DNA from: Paracoccus lichenicola
Lineage (GTDB): Bacteria; Pseudomonadota; Alphaproteobacteria; Rhodobacterales; Rhodobacteraceae
Direction: 5' to 3'
DNA length: 64,000 bases
NCBI RefSeq assembly: GCF_009708075.1
Contig: NZ_WMBT01000003.1
Coordinates: 372,001 to 436,000 of the forward strand
Positions 25,510-36,409 of the stretch are shown piece by piece (positions within the stretch are counted from its first letter, which is position 1; each line of letters begins with the position of its first letter). The notes under the pieces are model-generated. The model had not been told where the DNA came from. It saw only the letters and a program-made list of their open reading frames with translations, and did no database searches. The translations under genes and the position numbers were made by a program.

Positions 25510-26492
25510 GCGGGAAAGCCGGGGGCGGTGCGCATCTCTCCGGTGACGATGCCGCGCCAGTTGCGGATCGGATCGGTCAGGAAGCGCCCGACCGCCGGAT
25601 GGTTCGCCTCCAGCACGCCCAGATGCACCAGCAGCGCGGTGATCGCGGCCTCGGCGGCGCGGGTGCCGCCATCCGTCACTTTCAGCGCGATGCCAAGTCC
25701 CTGGCCGGGCAGGATGGCGACGAAGACCGCCTCGGCCCCGGTCTTGGCGGCGACATGGCCGCTGGCCGCGCGCATCAGGATCGTGCAGGCCCGCCCCTCG
25801 CCCGCGACCAGTTCGGGATGGGTCCGCATCGCGTCCCTCAGCCGCCGCATGGCCCGGCCGCGCGCATCATCGGGCGGATCGGCAAAGGCGGCCATCGCCC
25901 GGCCCAATCCCGCCAGCGAACAGGACCAGTTCGGGGCCGAACAGCCGTCGATGCCGTAACCGGGGCTGACCTCGCCCGTCACGTCCTCGAAGGCGGCCTT
26001 CACGGCCTGCTGGACGGGATGGTTGGGGTCCACATATTCGGCCCCGCCGCGCAGGTGGCGGTTGAGGGTCAGGAAGCCCGCGTGCTTGCCCGAACAGTTG
26101 TTGTGAAGCTGCGACGGGCTTTCGTCGCCACAGGTCAGGCGGCGGTTTTCATCCCGATCCTGCGGCATGTGGCAGCCGCAGCGCAGGTCATGCTCGGCGA
26201 GATCCAGGTCCCGCAGCCACTGGTCCACCGCGTCCACATGCATCCGCGCCCCGCTGTGGCTGGCGCAGGCCAGCGCCAGGTGCCGGTCGGTCAGCCCCGC
26301 CGCATCCGCTGCGCCGCTTTCCACCAGCGGCAGCGCCTGGATCATCTTGCAGGACGACCGGGGAAAGACGATCTGGCCGGGTCGGCCCCAGGCCTCGACC
26401 ACGCCCCTGGTGTCGCAGATGACCGCATCGCCGCAATGCAGGCTTTCGCGCTGCCCGCCGCGCCACAACTCGATCAAATCGGCTGAACGCAT
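25506..26492 (-). CDS. asparaginase (Asparaginase_II family)
   Basis: 328 residues. Member of the R. etli-type asparaginase family that hydrolyses L-asparagine to aspartate and ammonia, unrelated to E. coli AnsA/AnsB. Diagnostic regions are ELWRGGQRESLHCGDAVICD (about 8-27), VFPRSSCKMIQALPLVESGAAD, and LALACASHSGARMHVDAVDQWL. The core active-site segment LHNNCSGKHAGFLTL (two Ser/Lys/Cys positions) and GYGIDGCSAPNWSCSLAGLGRAM follow. The start at 26492 (MRSADLIELW) is chosen by family fit. It is divergent from the IalB-type gene; the 152-base spacer holds a perfect dyad. Confidence 0.9.
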   Translation of the reverse strand: MRSADLIELWRGGQRESLHCGDAVICDTRGVVEAWGRPGQIVFPRSSCKMIQALPLVESGAADAAGLTDRHLALACASHSGARMHVDAVDQWLRDLDLAEHDLRCGCHMPQDRDENRRLTCGDESPSQLHNNCSGKHAGFLTLNRHLRGGAEYVDPNHPVQQAVKAAFEDVTGEVSPGYGIDGCSAPNWSCSLAGLGRAMAAFADPPDDARGRAMRRLRDAMRTHPELVAGEGRACTILMRAASGHVAAKTGAEAVFVAILPGQGLGIALKVTDGGTRAAEAAITALLVHLGVLEANHPAVGRFLTDPIRNWRGIVTGEMRTAPGFPA

Positions 26493-26509
26493 CGCCCGTC
26501 CCCCTGACA

Positions 26510-26548
26510 ATTGCGCGATTTCCGGCCTTGCGCTCTTTCTCGCGCAAT
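26510..26548. promoter_or_regulatory. dyad ATTGCGCGA/TCGCGCAAT in divergent promoter region
   Basis: Perfect 9-base inverted repeat (26510-26518 and 26540-26548) with a 21-base spacer containing a further TTGCGC. It lies between the asparaginase start (26492) and the IalB-type start (26645). Symmetry and position suggest a regulator site or an mRNA hairpin; nothing else identifies it. Confidence 0.35.
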
Positions 26549-26644
26549 GATTTTGGCTATCCTGACCGCGAGCGGTTGAAAAGACCACAGCAATCGGGAA
26601 GAACGCCCCCAGATGTGGCGAAACCCATGGCAGGAGGCCAGAGC

Positions 26645-27166
26645 ATGACCAACACCACGCTGCGCGGCGTGACCGCCGCCCTTGTCCTGATCACCGGACT
26701 GGGGACCGCCGCGGCGCAGGAATCCACCAATGTCGTCGCGACCGAGGGCGACTGGACCGTCTTCGCGGCGGAAAATCCCAAGGAATGCTGGGCCGTGTCG
26801 CCCCCGAAAGCCACGCAGAACACCGACGCGAACGGCAACCCGCGCGAGGTGACGCGCGGCGACATCCGCCTGTACGTGGCCTATCGCGGCGGCACCGGCG
26901 AGGTGTCCTTCAGCGGCGGCTATCCCTTCGCCCCCGACAGCACGGTCGAGGTCGATATCGGCGGCACCAAGTTCAACCTGTTCACCGAAGGCGAAAGCGC
27001 CTGGACCGGCAGCGCGTCCGAGGATGAAAAGCTGATCGCCGCCCTGCGCGGCGGCACCAACGCGGTCATCACCGGGCGGTCCTCGCGCGGGACCGTGACC
27101 AAGGACACGTTCAGCCTGGCGGGGATCACGGCGGCCACGAACACGGCGCGCTCGCGCTGCGAGTAA
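26645..27166 (+). CDS. invasion-associated locus B (IalB) family protein
   Basis: 173 residues with a signal peptide (about 1-22, ending TAAAQ). The family was named from Bartonella IalB but is widespread in non-pathogenic alphaproteobacteria, where its role is unknown. Typical features are [24 protein letters not shown] (conserved Trp and Cys), [27 protein letters not shown], and a beta-rich core. The terminal [19 protein letters not shown] contributes a second Cys that could form a disulfide. Periplasmic location is expected. The start at 26645 has AGGAGG 10 bases upstream. Downstream lies a compound repeat region rather than another gene of the same unit. Confidence 0.82.
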   Translation: MTNTTLRGVTAALVLITGLGTAAAQESTNVVATEGDWTVFAAENPKECWAVSPPKATQNTDANGNPREVTRGDIRLYVAYRGGTGEVSFSGGYPFAPDSTVEVDIGGTKFNLFTEGESAWTGSASEDEKLIAALRGGTNAVITGRSSRGTVTKDTFSLAGITAATNTARSRCE

Positions 27167-27172
27167 GGGGTG

Positions 27173-27290
27173 GGGGGCTTTGCCCCCGTCCCTCTGCCTG
27201 CCGCAAGGCGGCAGGCGTTCGCCGCTGAAAAAGGTCCACTGGACCTTTTTCGGGCGCGTCTCACCCCCCAGGATATTTGAACCAAGGCAA
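27173..27290 (+). repeat. compound intergenic repeat: three hairpins plus GGATATTTG core (copy 2)
   Basis: In order: hairpin GGGGGC/GCCCCC (27173-27187); hairpin CCTGCCGC/GCGGCAGG (27197-27215); and a near-perfect palindrome with 12-base arms GAAAAAGGTCCA and TGGACCTTTTTC around a single C (27227-27251). The core GGATATTTGAACCAAGGCAA follows at 27271-27290. The A-rich/T-rich palindrome can act as a bidirectional Rho-independent terminator after the IalB-type gene. The core is shared (19 of 20 bases) with the element at 24664-24683, again upstream of a gene start and in the same sense as that gene. Confidence 0.7.
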
Positions 27291-27359
27291 GGGCGGGGCC
27301 GGTTGATTTTCGGCCTCGTTTCGCTTATCTGCGGGTCTTCGCACAGCACCGGAAGTCCC

Positions 27360-28532
27360 ATGAACGCGCCCGTCACGCCCGATGTCCTGACCCTTCCCCG
27401 CAAGCTGCCGGACAACGGGCGGGTGAACATCGTCGGGCTGACGCGCGACCAACTGCGCGAGGCGCTGGTTGCTGCCGGGACGCCCGAGAAACAGGCGAAG
27501 ATGCGCGTGGGCCAGGTCTGGCAATGGGTTTACCATTGGGGCGTGCGCGATTTCGCGCGGATGTCGAACCTGGCCAAGGACTATCGCGCCCTTCTGGCCG
27601 AGCGGTTCGAGATCGTCCTGCCCGAGATCGTCACCCGCCAGATCAGCGCCGACGGCACCCGCAAGTACCTGGTCCGCATCGCGGGCGGGCACGAGGTCGA
27701 GACGGTCTATATCCCCGAGGAAGGGCGCGGCACGCTGTGCGTGTCCAGCCAGGTCGGCTGCACGCTGACCTGTTCGTTCTGCCACACCGGCACGCAGAAG
27801 CTGGTGCGCAACCTGACCGCGGGCGAAATCGTCGGCCAGCTGATGCTGGCCCGCGACGACCTGGGCGAATGGCCGGTCCCCGGTGCCCCCAAGGACGAGA
27901 CGCGCCTGGTCAGCAACATCGTGCTGATGGGCATGGGCGAGCCGCTCTATAACTTCGACGCCGTGCGTGACGCGATGAAGGTCTGCATGGACAACGAGGG
28001 GCTGTCGCTGTCGCGCCGCCGCATCACCCTGTCCACCAGCGGCGTGGTTCCCGAGATCGCGCGGACGGCCGAGGAGATCGGCTGCCAGCTGGCCGTCAGC
28101 TTCCACGCGACCACCGACGAGGTCCGCAACGTCCTGGTGCCGATCAACAAGCGGTGGAACATCGCGACCCTGCTGGACGCGCTTCGCGATTATCCGCGCC
28201 TGTCGAACAGCGAGCGGATCACCTTCGAATACGTGATGCTGGCGGGCGTGAACGACAGCGACGCCGACGCGCACCGCCTGGTCAAGCTGATCGAGGGGAT
28301 CCCCGCCAAGATCAACCTGATCCCCTTCAACGAATGGCCCGGCGCGCCCTACAAGCGGTCCAGCAACAACCGCATCCATGCCTTTGCCGACATCATCTAT
28401 CACGCGGGCTACGCCAGTCCCATCCGCACGCCGCGGGGCGAGGACATCATGGCGGCCTGCGGGCAGCTGAAGTCGGCGACCGAACGCGGGCGCAAGTCGC
28501 GGGCCGAGATCGCGGCCGAGGCGGCGGGGTGA
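27360..28532 (+). CDS. rlmN: 23S rRNA (adenine(2503)-C(2))-methyltransferase RlmN
   Basis: 390 residues. Radical SAM enzyme that methylates C2 of A2503 in 23S rRNA and A37 in some tRNAs. The cluster motif is Cys134-x3-Cys138-x2-Cys141 in [26 protein letters not shown], preceded by the N-terminal accessory domain with [10 protein letters not shown]. Then come [75 protein letters not shown], and the terminal [15 protein letters not shown] with the catalytic Cys that forms the intermediate. A gene start at 27360 is chosen; the upstream open frame covers the repeat region and is not coding. Confidence 0.96.
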   Translation: MNAPVTPDVLTLPRKLPDNGRVNIVGLTRDQLREALVAAGTPEKQAKMRVGQVWQWVYHWGVRDFARMSNLAKDYRALLAERFEIVLPEIVTRQISADGTRKYLVRIAGGHEVETVYIPEEGRGTLCVSSQVGCTLTCSFCHTGTQKLVRNLTAGEIVGQLMLARDDLGEWPVPGAPKDETRLVSNIVLMGMGEPLYNFDAVRDAMKVCMDNEGLSLSRRRITLSTSGVVPEIARTAEEIGCQLAVSFHATTDEVRNVLVPINKRWNIATLLDALRDYPRLSNSERITFEYVMLAGVNDSDADAHRLVKLIEGIPAKINLIPFNEWPGAPYKRSSNNRIHAFADIIYHAGYASPIRTPRGEDIMAACGQLKSATERGRKSRAEIAAEAAG

Positions 28533-28533
28533 T

Positions 28534-29547
28534 CTAGCGCCGCCTGCCGCCGCGCGGGACCGTCGTGCGGTTGCCGCGCGGACCCGTCTGGACGGGGGTA
28601 TTGGCGCGGTTCTCCTCCGCCAGCTTGCGCCATCGTTCGACCCGCTCGGCTGACAGGTCGCCCGCGGCCACGGCCGCCTGCACGGCGCAGCCCGGTTCAT
28701 GCGCATGGGTGCAGTCGCGGAAACGGCATCGGGGCGCAAGGTCGGTGATTTCCGCGAACAGCATCTCCAGCCCGGCGGCCACGTCGCTGACATGCAGCGT
28801 GCGCATCCCCGGCGTGTCGATCACCCACCCCCCGCCTGCCGCCGGATGCAGCGACCGCGCGGTGGTGGTGTGGCGCCCCTTCGCGTCCGATTCACGGATC
28901 TCGCCGGTGGCCTGCGCCTGGTCGGGGGCCTTGTCGGCCAGGGTGTTCAGCAGCGTGGACTTGCCCACGCCCGACGATCCGACAAGCGCGACGGTGCGCC
29001 CAGGCCCGCACCAAGGCGCCAGCGTCGCCGCCGCATCGGGCGATTTCGCGTTCAGCCCCACCACGGGCAGATCGCGCTGAAGATCGCGCGCGCGCGCCAG
29101 CCAGGCCGAAGGATCCTCCACCGTGTCGATCTTGGTCAACACGATGACGGGATGGGTTCCGGCCTCGTTGGCCAGGGCCAGATAGCGTTCCAGCCGCGCC
29201 GGGTTGAAGTCGTCGTTGCACGAGGTGACGATGAACAGCGTATCGACATTGGCCGCAATCAGCTGGCTTGCCGACCCCTCGGTCCGGCGGCGCAGCAGCG
29301 ACTTGCGGTCCAAAAGGCGCACCACGACCCGCCGGTCGGCCTCGGCCAGCACCCAATCGCCGACGGCGTAATCGGCGGTCGTGCCGTGCAGCGGCAGATC
29401 CAGCCGGACCTGCCCCCCTCCGGTTTCGGCCATCAGCCGCGACCGGTGGACCGAGGCGATGCGCATGGGCGCCAGGCCCGCATCATCGGGCGTCAGCTGA
29501 TCGGCGAAGAAGGGCTGCCAGCCCAGGTCGTGCAGCGCATCGGTCAT
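28534..29547 (-). CDS. rsgA: ribosome small subunit-dependent GTPase A (RsgA)
   Basis: 337 residues. Circularly permuted GTPase that assists maturation of the 30S subunit. Order of parts: an OB-fold N-terminus (RLDLPLHGTTADYAVGDWVL, about 47-66), G4 VLTKIDT, then G1 ALVGSSGVGKSTLLNTLAD and G3 VIDTPGMRTL. The C-terminal zinc-binding domain is CRFRDCTHAHEPGCAVQAAV (three Cys and one His). The permuted G4-G1-G3 order is diagnostic. A basic tail ends the protein. It is convergent with rlmN, with only 1 base between stop codons, so both rRNA-related genes end together. Confidence 0.95.
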   Translation of the reverse strand: MTDALHDLGWQPFFADQLTPDDAGLAPMRIASVHRSRLMAETGGGQVRLDLPLHGTTADYAVGDWVLAEADRRVVVRLLDRKSLLRRRTEGSASQLIAANVDTLFIVTSCNDDFNPARLERYLALANEAGTHPVIVLTKIDTVEDPSAWLARARDLQRDLPVVGLNAKSPDAAATLAPWCGPGRTVALVGSSGVGKSTLLNTLADKAPDQAQATGEIRESDAKGRHTTTARSLHPAAGGGWVIDTPGMRTLHVSDVAAGLEMLFAEITDLAPRCRFRDCTHAHEPGCAVQAAVAAGDLSAERVERWRKLAEENRANTPVQTGPRGNRTTVPRGGRRR

Positions 29548-29596
29548 GGGATCTGCATGACCGCGCGCCGGGCGCGGCGCAAGCGTTTCGTGCCGG

Positions 29597-30430
29597 TCAC
29601 GGGGCGGGCCAGGATTCGATGATCGCCACGGCCTCCTGCGCGGTCTCGACGTAATGGATCAGCCCCAGATCCTCCTCGCTGATGGTTCCGGCCTCGGCCA
29701 GGGCCTTCCAGTTGATGATCCCCTCCCAGAACGCGCGCCCGAACATCAGCACGGGCACCCGGGCCATGCGGCGGGTCTGGATCAGGGTCAGGGCCTCGAA
29801 GGTTTCGTCCAGGGTCCCGAAGCCGCCGGGAAAGATGGCGATCGCGCGGGCGCGCATCAGGAAATGCATCTTGCGGATCGCGAAGTAATGGAAGTTGAAG
29901 CACAGTTCCGGCGTCACATAGATGTTGGGCGCCTGTTCATGCGGCAGCACGATGCCGAGGCCAATGGACTTGCCGCCGACCTCGTGCGCGCCCAGGTTCC
30001 CCGCCTCCATCACGCCCGGGCCGCCGCCGGTGGCGATCACGAAGTCGCGCCCGCCTGATTCCAGGCTGCGGCGGGTCATGTCCTGCGCGAAAAGCCGCGC
30101 CTCCTCGTAATAGGCCGACAGCCGGGCCAGCGCCGGGGTGCGGGCATGGGCCGCGTTTTCGGGCGAGGGGATGCGGGCGCCGCCGAACATCACCACGGTG
30201 GATTCGACCCCGGCCTCGTCCAGCAGCATCTGCGGCTTCAGCAGTTCCAGTTGCAGGCGGACGGGACGCAGTTCTTCCCTCAGCAGGAAGTCGCGGTCGG
30301 TGAAGGCCAGTTGATAGGCGGGCGAGCGGGTCTGCGGCGTGTCCGGGATTTGCCTGGCGCGGGCCGCGTCCTCGTCGCTGTGGGGAAAGGGGTGGGCGCG
30401 GTCTTCAGCGGTCTTGGTCGCGTCGGTCAT
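29597..30430 (-). CDS. LOG family protein (TIGR00730 type Rossmann fold)
   Basis: 277 residues. The two signature loops are present: [21 protein letters not shown] and [23 protein letters not shown], the phosphate-binding PGGxGTxxE of the LOG/lysine decarboxylase-like fold. Relatives are nucleoside 5'-monophosphate phosphoribohydrolases, some of which activate cytokinins, while bacterial PpnN-type enzymes recycle nucleotides. Which substrate applies here is not visible. The N-terminal about 80 residues ([50 protein letters not shown]) are an extension found in the longer group. The start MTDATK (30430) is preferred over the 31-residue upstream extension. Confidence 0.85.
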   Translation of the reverse strand: MTDATKTAEDRAHPFPHSDEDAARARQIPDTPQTRSPAYQLAFTDRDFLLREELRPVRLQLELLKPQMLLDEAGVESTVVMFGGARIPSPENAAHARTPALARLSAYYEEARLFAQDMTRRSLESGGRDFVIATGGGPGVMEAGNLGAHEVGGKSIGLGIVLPHEQAPNIYVTPELCFNFHYFAIRKMHFLMRARAIAIFPGGFGTLDETFEALTLIQTRRMARVPVLMFGRAFWEGIINWKALAEAGTISEEDLGLIHYVETAQEAVAIIESWPAP

Positions 30431-30510
30431 CGGATCCTCGGATTGCACGGGCCTTGTCCCAGGCTTATAGCCCCGGGGTGACAGTTTCCACCCGCCGCAG
30501 AGGACAGGCC

Positions 30511-31332
30511 ATGACCCAAGCACTTGAGACCGCCATCGAGGCCGCGTGGGAAGCCCGCGCCGACATCGACGCCGCCACGACCGGTTTCGTGCGCGAGGCG
30601 GTGGACGAGGTCCTGGCGCAACTGGACAGCGGCGCCCTGCGCGTGGCCGAAAGGCGCGGCAACGACTGGCACGTGAACCAATGGGCGAAAAAGGCCGTGC
30701 TGCTGTCCTTCCGCCTGAACGACATGGAACAGATGCCGGGCGGCCCGCAGGGCGGCAGCTGGTGGGACAAGGTGCCGTCGAAATTCGCGGGCTGGACCGA
30801 GGCCGACTGGCGCGCGGCGGGTTTCCGCGCGGTGCCCGGCGCCATCGTTCGGCGTAGCGCCTTCATCGGCAGGAACGCGGTGCTGATGCCGTCCTTCGTG
30901 AACCTGGGCGCCCATGTGGGCGAGGGCACCATGGTCGATACCTGGGCCACGGTCGGATCCTGCGCGCAGATCGGCCGCAACGTCCACCTGTCGGGCGGCG
31001 TGGGCATCGGCGGCGTGCTGGAACCGCTGCAAGCAGGCCCGACGATCATCGAGGACGACTGCTTCATCGGCGCCCGCTCCGAGGTGGTCGAGGGCTGCAT
31101 CGTCCGCGAAGGGTCGGTGCTGGGCATGGGCGTCTTCATCGGCCAGTCCACCAAGATCCTGGACCGCGAGACGGGCCAGGTCATGTATGGCGAGGTTCCG
31201 GCCGGGTCGGTCGTGGTAGCGGGGTCGATGCCGTCGAAGAACGGCGTGAACCTTTATTGCGCGGTGATCGTCAAGCGGGTGGATGCGAAAACGCGCGCCA
31301 AGACCTCGATCAACGAACTGCTGCGCGATTGA
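30511..31332 (+). CDS. dapD: 2,3,4,5-tetrahydropyridine-2,6-dicarboxylate N-succinyltransferase
   Basis: 273 residues. Succinyl-CoA dependent step of the succinylase route to meso-diaminopimelate and lysine. An N-terminal helical part with [35 protein letters not shown] (about 32-66) is followed by a left-handed beta helix with hexapeptide repeats ([62 protein letters not shown], about 111-172). A C-terminal strand with [20 protein letters not shown] follows. It uses the asd product upstream in the pathway. The yaiI-like gene overlaps the stop codon by 4 bases. The start at 30511 is chosen by family length. Confidence 0.97.
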   Translation: MTQALETAIEAAWEARADIDAATTGFVREAVDEVLAQLDSGALRVAERRGNDWHVNQWAKKAVLLSFRLNDMEQMPGGPQGGSWWDKVPSKFAGWTEADWRAAGFRAVPGAIVRRSAFIGRNAVLMPSFVNLGAHVGEGTMVDTWATVGSCAQIGRNVHLSGGVGIGGVLEPLQAGPTIIEDDCFIGARSEVVEGCIVREGSVLGMGVFIGQSTKILDRETGQVMYGEVPAGSVVVAGSMPSKNGVNLYCAVIVKRVDAKTRAKTSINELLRD

Positions 31333-31787
31333 CCACGCTTTACATCGACGCCGACGCCTGCCCTGTCAAGGCCGAGGCGGAACGGGTGGCCACCCGCCTG
31401 CGCGTGCCGATGGTGCTGGTCTGCAACGGCGGGCTGCGGGTGCCCGCCAATCCGCTGGTCACATTGAAGATCGTGGCCGAGGGGCCGGATCAGGCCGACA
31501 TGTGGATCGCCGACAACTGCGGGCCGGGGGATGTGGTGGTGACGGGCGACCTGCCCTTGGCCGACCGTTGCCTGAAGGCCGGCGCCCAGGTGCTGCGCCA
31601 TGACGGCGAGGCGCTGACGCTTGCCAATATCGGCCCGCGCCTGGCCACGCGCGACCTGATGGCGGATCTGCGCGCGTCCAATCCGTTCATGCAGGGCGGG
31701 GGCGCGATGTTCGGGCGTGCCGACCGGGCGCGGTTCCTGCAATCGCTGGACCGGGCGCTGACGGTGGCGCTGCGCCAGGCGCGCTAG
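31329..31787 (+). CDS. YaiI/YqxD family (UPF0178, DUF188) protein
   Basis: 152 residues with a TTG start overlapping dapD (TTGA). Conserved features of the family are [19 protein letters not shown] at the N-terminus, VCNGGLRVP, the [38 protein letters not shown] segment with several Asp residues that resemble a PIN-like nuclease core, and [11 protein letters not shown]. The biochemical function is not established; a nuclease-like fold is inferred from the Asp pattern. The overlapped start means translation is probably coupled to dapD. An alternative start further in is possible because TTG is weak. Confidence 0.87.
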   Translation: MTTLYIDADACPVKAEAERVATRLRVPMVLVCNGGLRVPANPLVTLKIVAEGPDQADMWIADNCGPGDVVVTGDLPLADRCLKAGAQVLRHDGEALTLANIGPRLATRDLMADLRASNPFMQGGGAMFGRADRARFLQSLDRALTVALRQAR

Positions 31788-32482
31788 CCCCTGGAGCCGA
31801 TGCGGTCCAGCAGCGCGCGGGTTTCGGCCCTCAGGTCGGCCCGCCCGCTGGTCGCGACGGTGTGGAACAGGGATGTCGCCTTCAGGTCCTCGGGCAGGTT
31901 GCGGCGCAGGTCATCCGCGCCGCGCGGAAGCACCCAGAACTCGCGCCCCCGGTCCATCTGCCAGGTGGCGAAGCGGATATCGACGAAACCCGCCGCGCCC
32001 GCAAGATCGCCGAGGCGCGGCATGGCGCGGCCCGTCATGCAGGCGGTGCCGGTGCCCAGGACATCGACCCTTTCGGCCCTGCGGCAGGGCTTGAAGAACA
32101 TGAAGGTCTTCCAGCCGTGACGGCCCTGCGCCTTCTTGAAGGTCCAGCGGTTTGCCTGGTATCCCACGATGCTGCGGGACAGGTCGAAGGCCTCGGCCTG
32201 CCGCAACGTCCGTTCGACATAGTCGGGCGGATAAAGGATGTCGTCGTCGATCGTGAAGACCAGGTCGTCATCCTGCGGATCGAAGGCGAACTTGCCGGTG
32301 TCCTTCAGGTCGCTTTCCGGGATCATGGGATGCAGGTTGGCAAACCCGTCCAGCCAGGCCGGGATCGCGTCGTAATCGTTCAGGCACAGGAACAGGCGAT
32401 CGACCTGCGGCGCGATGCTGCGGATCGTGTCTGCCAGAATGGCGCGGCGCGCGGGAAACGTGGCAAGATGCGCGCGGATCAT
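31784..32482 (-). CDS. putative GT-A fold glycosyltransferase
   Basis: 232 residues. The N-terminus [43 protein letters not shown] resembles the start of family 2-type glycosyltransferases. A DxD-like motif is present at [15 protein letters not shown] (Asp79-81), the metal and nucleotide-sugar site of GT-A enzymes. A later part has [16 protein letters not shown] and [23 protein letters not shown]. This resembles proteins annotated as glycosyltransferase in Rhodobacteraceae; the acceptor and sugar are unknown. Its 3' end overlaps the end of the yaiI-like gene by 4 bases (convergent). The start at 32482 is chosen over a longer, uncharacteristic upstream reading. Confidence 0.7.
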   Translation of the reverse strand: MIRAHLATFPARRAILADTIRSIAPQVDRLFLCLNDYDAIPAWLDGFANLHPMIPESDLKDTGKFAFDPQDDDLVFTIDDDILYPPDYVERTLRQAEAFDLSRSIVGYQANRWTFKKAQGRHGWKTFMFFKPCRRAERVDVLGTGTACMTGRAMPRLGDLAGAAGFVDIRFATWQMDRGREFWVLPRGADDLRRNLPEDLKATSLFHTVATSGRADLRAETRALLDRIGSRG

Positions 32483-32656
32483 GGGCCGGCCTCGTTGCGG
32501 ATCATGGCGCCCTCCATGCGCCAGACCGAAGGCCTTGTCCACCGGGCCATCAAAAGCACGTATCGCGCCCTTCCCACCTTGCACCCCGACCGCGCATGGC
32601 TATAACCCCGGACGATTTAGCCGCCGCCAGCCGCCCGAAGCCCAAGGATCAAGCCC

Positions 32657-35600
32657 ATGCCGAAAAGAACCGATATCAAGTCGATCCTGATCATCGGCGC
32701 AGGCCCCATCGTCATCGGGCAGGCCTGCGAGTTCGACTATTCCGGCGCCCAGGCCTGCAAGGCCCTGCGCGAGGAAGGCTACCGGGTGATCCTGGTCAAC
32801 TCGAACCCCGCGACGATCATGACCGACCCGGAAATGGCCGACGCCACCTATATCGAGCCGATCACCCCCGAGATCGTCGAAAAGATCATCGCCAAGGAAC
32901 GCCCCGACGCGCTGCTGCCCACGATGGGCGGGCAGACCGGGCTGAACACCGCGCTGGCGCTGGCCGACATGGGCGTCCTGAACCGTTACGGGGTCGAACT
33001 GATCGGCGCGCAGCGCGCCGCCATCGAGATGGCCGAGGACCGCAAGCTGTTCCGCGAGGCGATGGACCGGATCGGGCTGGAAAACCCCAAGGCCACCATC
33101 GTCGCCGCGCCCAAGCTGGCATCGGGCAAATACGACATCAATGCCGGTGTGCAGCAGGCCATGGACGCGCTGGAGGACATCGGCCTGCCCGCCATCATCC
33201 GCCCCGCCTTCACGCTGGGCGGCACCGGCGGGGGCGTCGCCTATAACCGTGACGATTACGAACGCATCGTGCGCTCGGGCCTGGATGCGTCCCCGGTCGC
33301 GCAGGTGCTGGTCGATGAAAGCCTGCTGGGTTGGAAGGAATTCGAGATGGAGGTCGTGCGGGACCGCAACGACAACGCCATCATCGTCTGCGCCATCGAG
33401 AACGTCGATCCGATGGGCGTCCACACCGGCGATTCCATCACCGTGGCCCCGGCCCTGACCCTGACCGACCGCGAATACCAGATCATGCGCAACGGCAGCA
33501 TCGCCGTGCTGCGCGAGATCGGCGTGGAAACCGGCGGGTCGAATGTGCAATGGGCGATCAACCCGGCGGACGGCCGCATGGTCGTGATCGAGATGAACCC
33601 GCGGGTGTCGCGGTCCTCGGCGCTGGCGTCCAAGGCGACCGGCTTTCCCATCGCCAAGATCGCCGCGAAACTGGCCGTGGGCTATACGCTGGACGAGCTG
33701 GACAACGACATCACCAAGGTCACGCCCGCGTCGTTCGAGCCTTCCATCGACTATGTCGTCACCAAGATCCCGCGCTTCGCGTTCGAAAAATTCCCGGGTT
33801 CCAAGCCCGAACTGACCACCGCCATGAAGTCCGTGGGCGAGGTCATGGCGATCGGCCGCAGCTTCCACGAATCGCTGCAAAAGGCGCTGGCGTCCATGGA
33901 AAACGGCCTGACGGGCCTGGACGAAATTCCCATCGAGGGCGCGACCGAACAAGGCAAGCCCGCCGTGATCGCCGCCCTGTCGAAGGCCACCCCCGACCGC
34001 ATCCGCGTCATTGCCGAGGCGATGCGCTTCGGCCTGTCGGATGACGAGATCGGGCGCATCACCAGCTTCGACCCCTGGTTCCTGGCCCGCATCCGCGAAA
34101 TCGTCGAGGCCGAACACAAGCTGCGCCACGAAGGCCTGCCCACGGATGCCGAAGGGCTGCGCGCCGTCAAGATGATGGGCTTTACCGACGCCCGCCTGGC
34201 CCACCTGATCGGGCGCGGCGAAGACGACATCCGCCGCATCCGCCGCAGTCTGGACGTGGTTCCCGTCTTCAAGCGCATCGACACCTGCGCCGCCGAGTTC
34301 GAGGCCCAGACCCCCTACATGTATTCCACCTATGAAGCGCCCGCGATGGGCGACGTGGAATGCGAATCACGCCCGACGGATGCGAAAAAGGTCGTGATCC
34401 TGGGCGGCGGCCCGAACCGCATCGGCCAGGGGATCGAGTTCGACTATTGCTGCTGCCATGCCTGCTTCGCGCTGACCGATGCGGGCTATGAAACCATCAT
34501 GATCAACTGCAACCCGGAAACGGTGTCCACCGACTATGACACCTCGGACCGGCTGTATTTCGAGCCGCTGACCCTGGAACACGTGCTGGAAATCCTGCGC
34601 GTGGAACAGGAAAACGGCACGCTGCACGGCGTCATCGTCCAGTTCGGCGGCCAGACCCCCTTGAAGCTGGCCAACGCCCTGGAAGCCGAAGGCATCCCCA
34701 TCCTGGGCACCACCCCCGACGCCATCGACCTGGCCGAGGACCGCGAGCGGTTCCAGAAGCTTTTGCACGACCTGGACTTGCGCCAGCCCGTCAACGGCAT
34801 CGCCAGCAGCGCCGACGAGGCGCTGTCCATCGCCGAACAGGTGGGCTTCCCCTTGGTCATCCGCCCCTCCTACGTCCTCGGCGGCCGGGGGATGGAGATC
34901 GTGCGCGACACCGACCACCTGAAGCGCTACATCACCGAGGCCGTCAGCGTGTCGGGCAAGAACCCGGTGCTGCTCGACAGCTATCTGTCCGGCGCGATCG
35001 AGGTCGATGTGGACGCGCTGTCGGACGGCGAGAATGTCCATGTCGCGGGCATCATGGAGCATATCGAGGAAGCGGGCGTCCATTCGGGCGATTCGGCCTG
35101 CTGCCTGCCGCCGCACACGCTGGACGCGGCCACCATCGACGAACTGAAGCGCCAGACCGTCGCCATGGCCCGCGCGCTGAAGGTCAAGGGCCTGATGAAC
35201 GTGCAGTTCGCCATCAAGGACAGCGCGATCTATGTGCTGGAGGTGAACCCCCGCGCGTCCCGCACCGTGCCCTTTGTCGCCAAGGCCACCGACAGCGCCA
35301 TCGCCTCGATCGCCGCGCGGCTGATGGCGGGGGAACCGATGTCGAACTTCCCCCTGCGCGACCCCTATCCCGCGGGCGTCGGTCCCGAAACCGACCTGCC
35401 CTTTGCCGATCCCCTGACCCTGGCCGACCCGATCACGCCCTGGTTTTCGGTCAAGGAGGCGGTGCTGCCCTTTGCCCGCTTCCCCGGCGTCGATACGCTG
35501 CTTGGCCCGGAAATGCGCTCGACCGGCGAGGTGATGGGATGGGACCGCAACTTCGCCCGCGCCTTCCTGAAGGCGCAGATGGGCGCGGGCACCCACCTGC

Positions 35601-35995
35601 CCGGCGAAGGGCGGGTCTTCGTTTCCGTGAAGGACGCCGACAAGACCGAGGCCCTGGCCGATGCCGCCCGCGACCTGACGGCCATGGGCTTCCAGCTGGT
35701 CGCCACCAGCGGCACCGCCGAGTTCCTGTCTGCGGCAGGCGTCGAAACCAGCCACGTGAACAAGGTTTACGAAGGCCGCCCGAACATCGTGGACAGCCTG
35801 AAGAACGGCGAGATCGCGATGGTCCTGAACACCACCGAGGGCGCCCAGGCCATCGCGGATTCGCGCGAGATCCGGGCCGTCGCGCTTTATGACAAGATCC
35901 CGTATTTCACCACCGCGGCAGGAAGCATCGCCGCCGTGGCGGCGATCAAGTCGCGGGGCGAGGGCGAGGTCGGCGTGCGGTCGTTGCAGGCCTGA
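32657..35995 (+). CDS. carB: carbamoyl-phosphate synthase large subunit
   Basis: 1112 residues. With the CarA amidotransferase subunit (not in the window) it makes carbamoyl phosphate from bicarbonate, glutamine and two ATP for arginine and pyrimidine synthesis. Two ATP-grasp halves are visible. The first starts [25 protein letters not shown], with [14 protein letters not shown] and the ATP site [13 protein letters not shown]. The second starts [26 protein letters not shown], with [13 protein letters not shown] and [12 protein letters not shown]. The C-terminal regulatory MGS-like domain (about 970-1112) contains [33 protein letters not shown]. Length fits alphaproteobacterial CarB. Confidence 0.97.
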   Translation: MPKRTDIKSILIIGAGPIVIGQACEFDYSGAQACKALREEGYRVILVNSNPATIMTDPEMADATYIEPITPEIVEKIIAKERPDALLPTMGGQTGLNTALALADMGVLNRYGVELIGAQRAAIEMAEDRKLFREAMDRIGLENPKATIVAAPKLASGKYDINAGVQQAMDALEDIGLPAIIRPAFTLGGTGGGVAYNRDDYERIVRSGLDASPVAQVLVDESLLGWKEFEMEVVRDRNDNAIIVCAIENVDPMGVHTGDSITVAPALTLTDREYQIMRNGSIAVLREIGVETGGSNVQWAINPADGRMVVIEMNPRVSRSSALASKATGFPIAKIAAKLAVGYTLDELDNDITKVTPASFEPSIDYVVTKIPRFAFEKFPGSKPELTTAMKSVGEVMAIGRSFHESLQKALASMENGLTGLDEIPIEGATEQGKPAVIAALSKATPDRIRVIAEAMRFGLSDDEIGRITSFDPWFLARIREIVEAEHKLRHEGLPTDAEGLRAVKMMGFTDARLAHLIGRGEDDIRRIRRSLDVVPVFKRIDTCAAEFEAQTPYMYSTYEAPAMGDVECESRPTDAKKVVILGGGPNRIGQGIEFDYCCCHACFALTDAGYETIMINCNPETVSTDYDTSDRLYFEPLTLEHVLEILRVEQENGTLHGVIVQFGGQTPLKLANALEAEGIPILGTTPDAIDLAEDRERFQKLLHDLDLRQPVNGIASSADEALSIAEQVGFPLVIRPSYVLGGRGMEIVRDTDHLKRYITEAVSVSGKNPVLLDSYLSGAIEVDVDALSDGENVHVAGIMEHIEEAGVHSGDSACCLPPHTLDAATIDELKRQTVAMARALKVKGLMNVQFAIKDSAIYVLEVNPRASRTVPFVAKATDSAIASIAARLMAGEPMSNFPLRDPYPAGVGPETDLPFADPLTLADPITPWFSVKEAVLPFARFPGVDTLLGPEMRSTGEVMGWDRNFARAFLKAQMGAGTHLPGEGRVFVSVKDADKTEALADAARDLTAMGFQLVATSGTAEFLSAAGVETSHVNKVYEGRPNIVDSLKNGEIAMVLNTTEGAQAIADSREIRAVALYDKIPYFTTAAGSIAAVAAIKSRGEGEVGVRSLQA

Positions 35996-36009
35996 GGGCT
36001 GCGGCTCCG

Positions 36010-36300
36010 TGATGTCGCATCCGGAGGCGTCTTGAGGCGGTGAGACCGGCGGCAAGGTGGTTGCGGGCGTTTTCTCATCGCGTGGCGACCTTTTGGAAGT
36101 GCTTGCGCTTGTTCAAGAGGCGCTCGATCAGGGTGTGCTGGCGATAAGGGGGCGGGATCGACGGACCCTTGAACCTTGCGGTCCTGTTCGCTGGGCATGT
36201 GCCCGCGCCCGCCAGGGGCCGCGATCCGGTCCGACACGGCGCGGCATCGTCGCGGCGGTTTGCCCCCATGGCCCGGATGCGGATGGAGGGCCAGAAGCTC
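36010..36300 (-). pseudogene. remnant of an IS5-family transposase
   Basis: On the minus strand the downstream half of a DDE transposase is recognisable. ANRRDDAAPCRTGSRPLAGAG is followed by the third catalytic region YRQHTLIERLLNKRKHFQKVATR, with the Glu of the DDE triad inside LIER. The frame then shifts by one base at about 36070, and the end reads NARNHLAAGLTASRRLRMR. The N-terminal half is missing and stop/frame changes break the rest, so it is inactive. It lies just 3' of carB in the 414-base gap before the hemerythrin-phasin gene; nothing else is seen there. It marks a past insertion at the left edge of the more accessory section. Confidence 0.7.
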
Positions 36301-36409
36301 TGGCGTGGACACGATCCTAGTGACGGGCGTGACCGCCTGCGCCCCGATGTCCCCGCACGGGCGGCGCTGCCGCATGTCGCAGCAACGCCCACCATGCGGG
36401 GTCGTGTGG

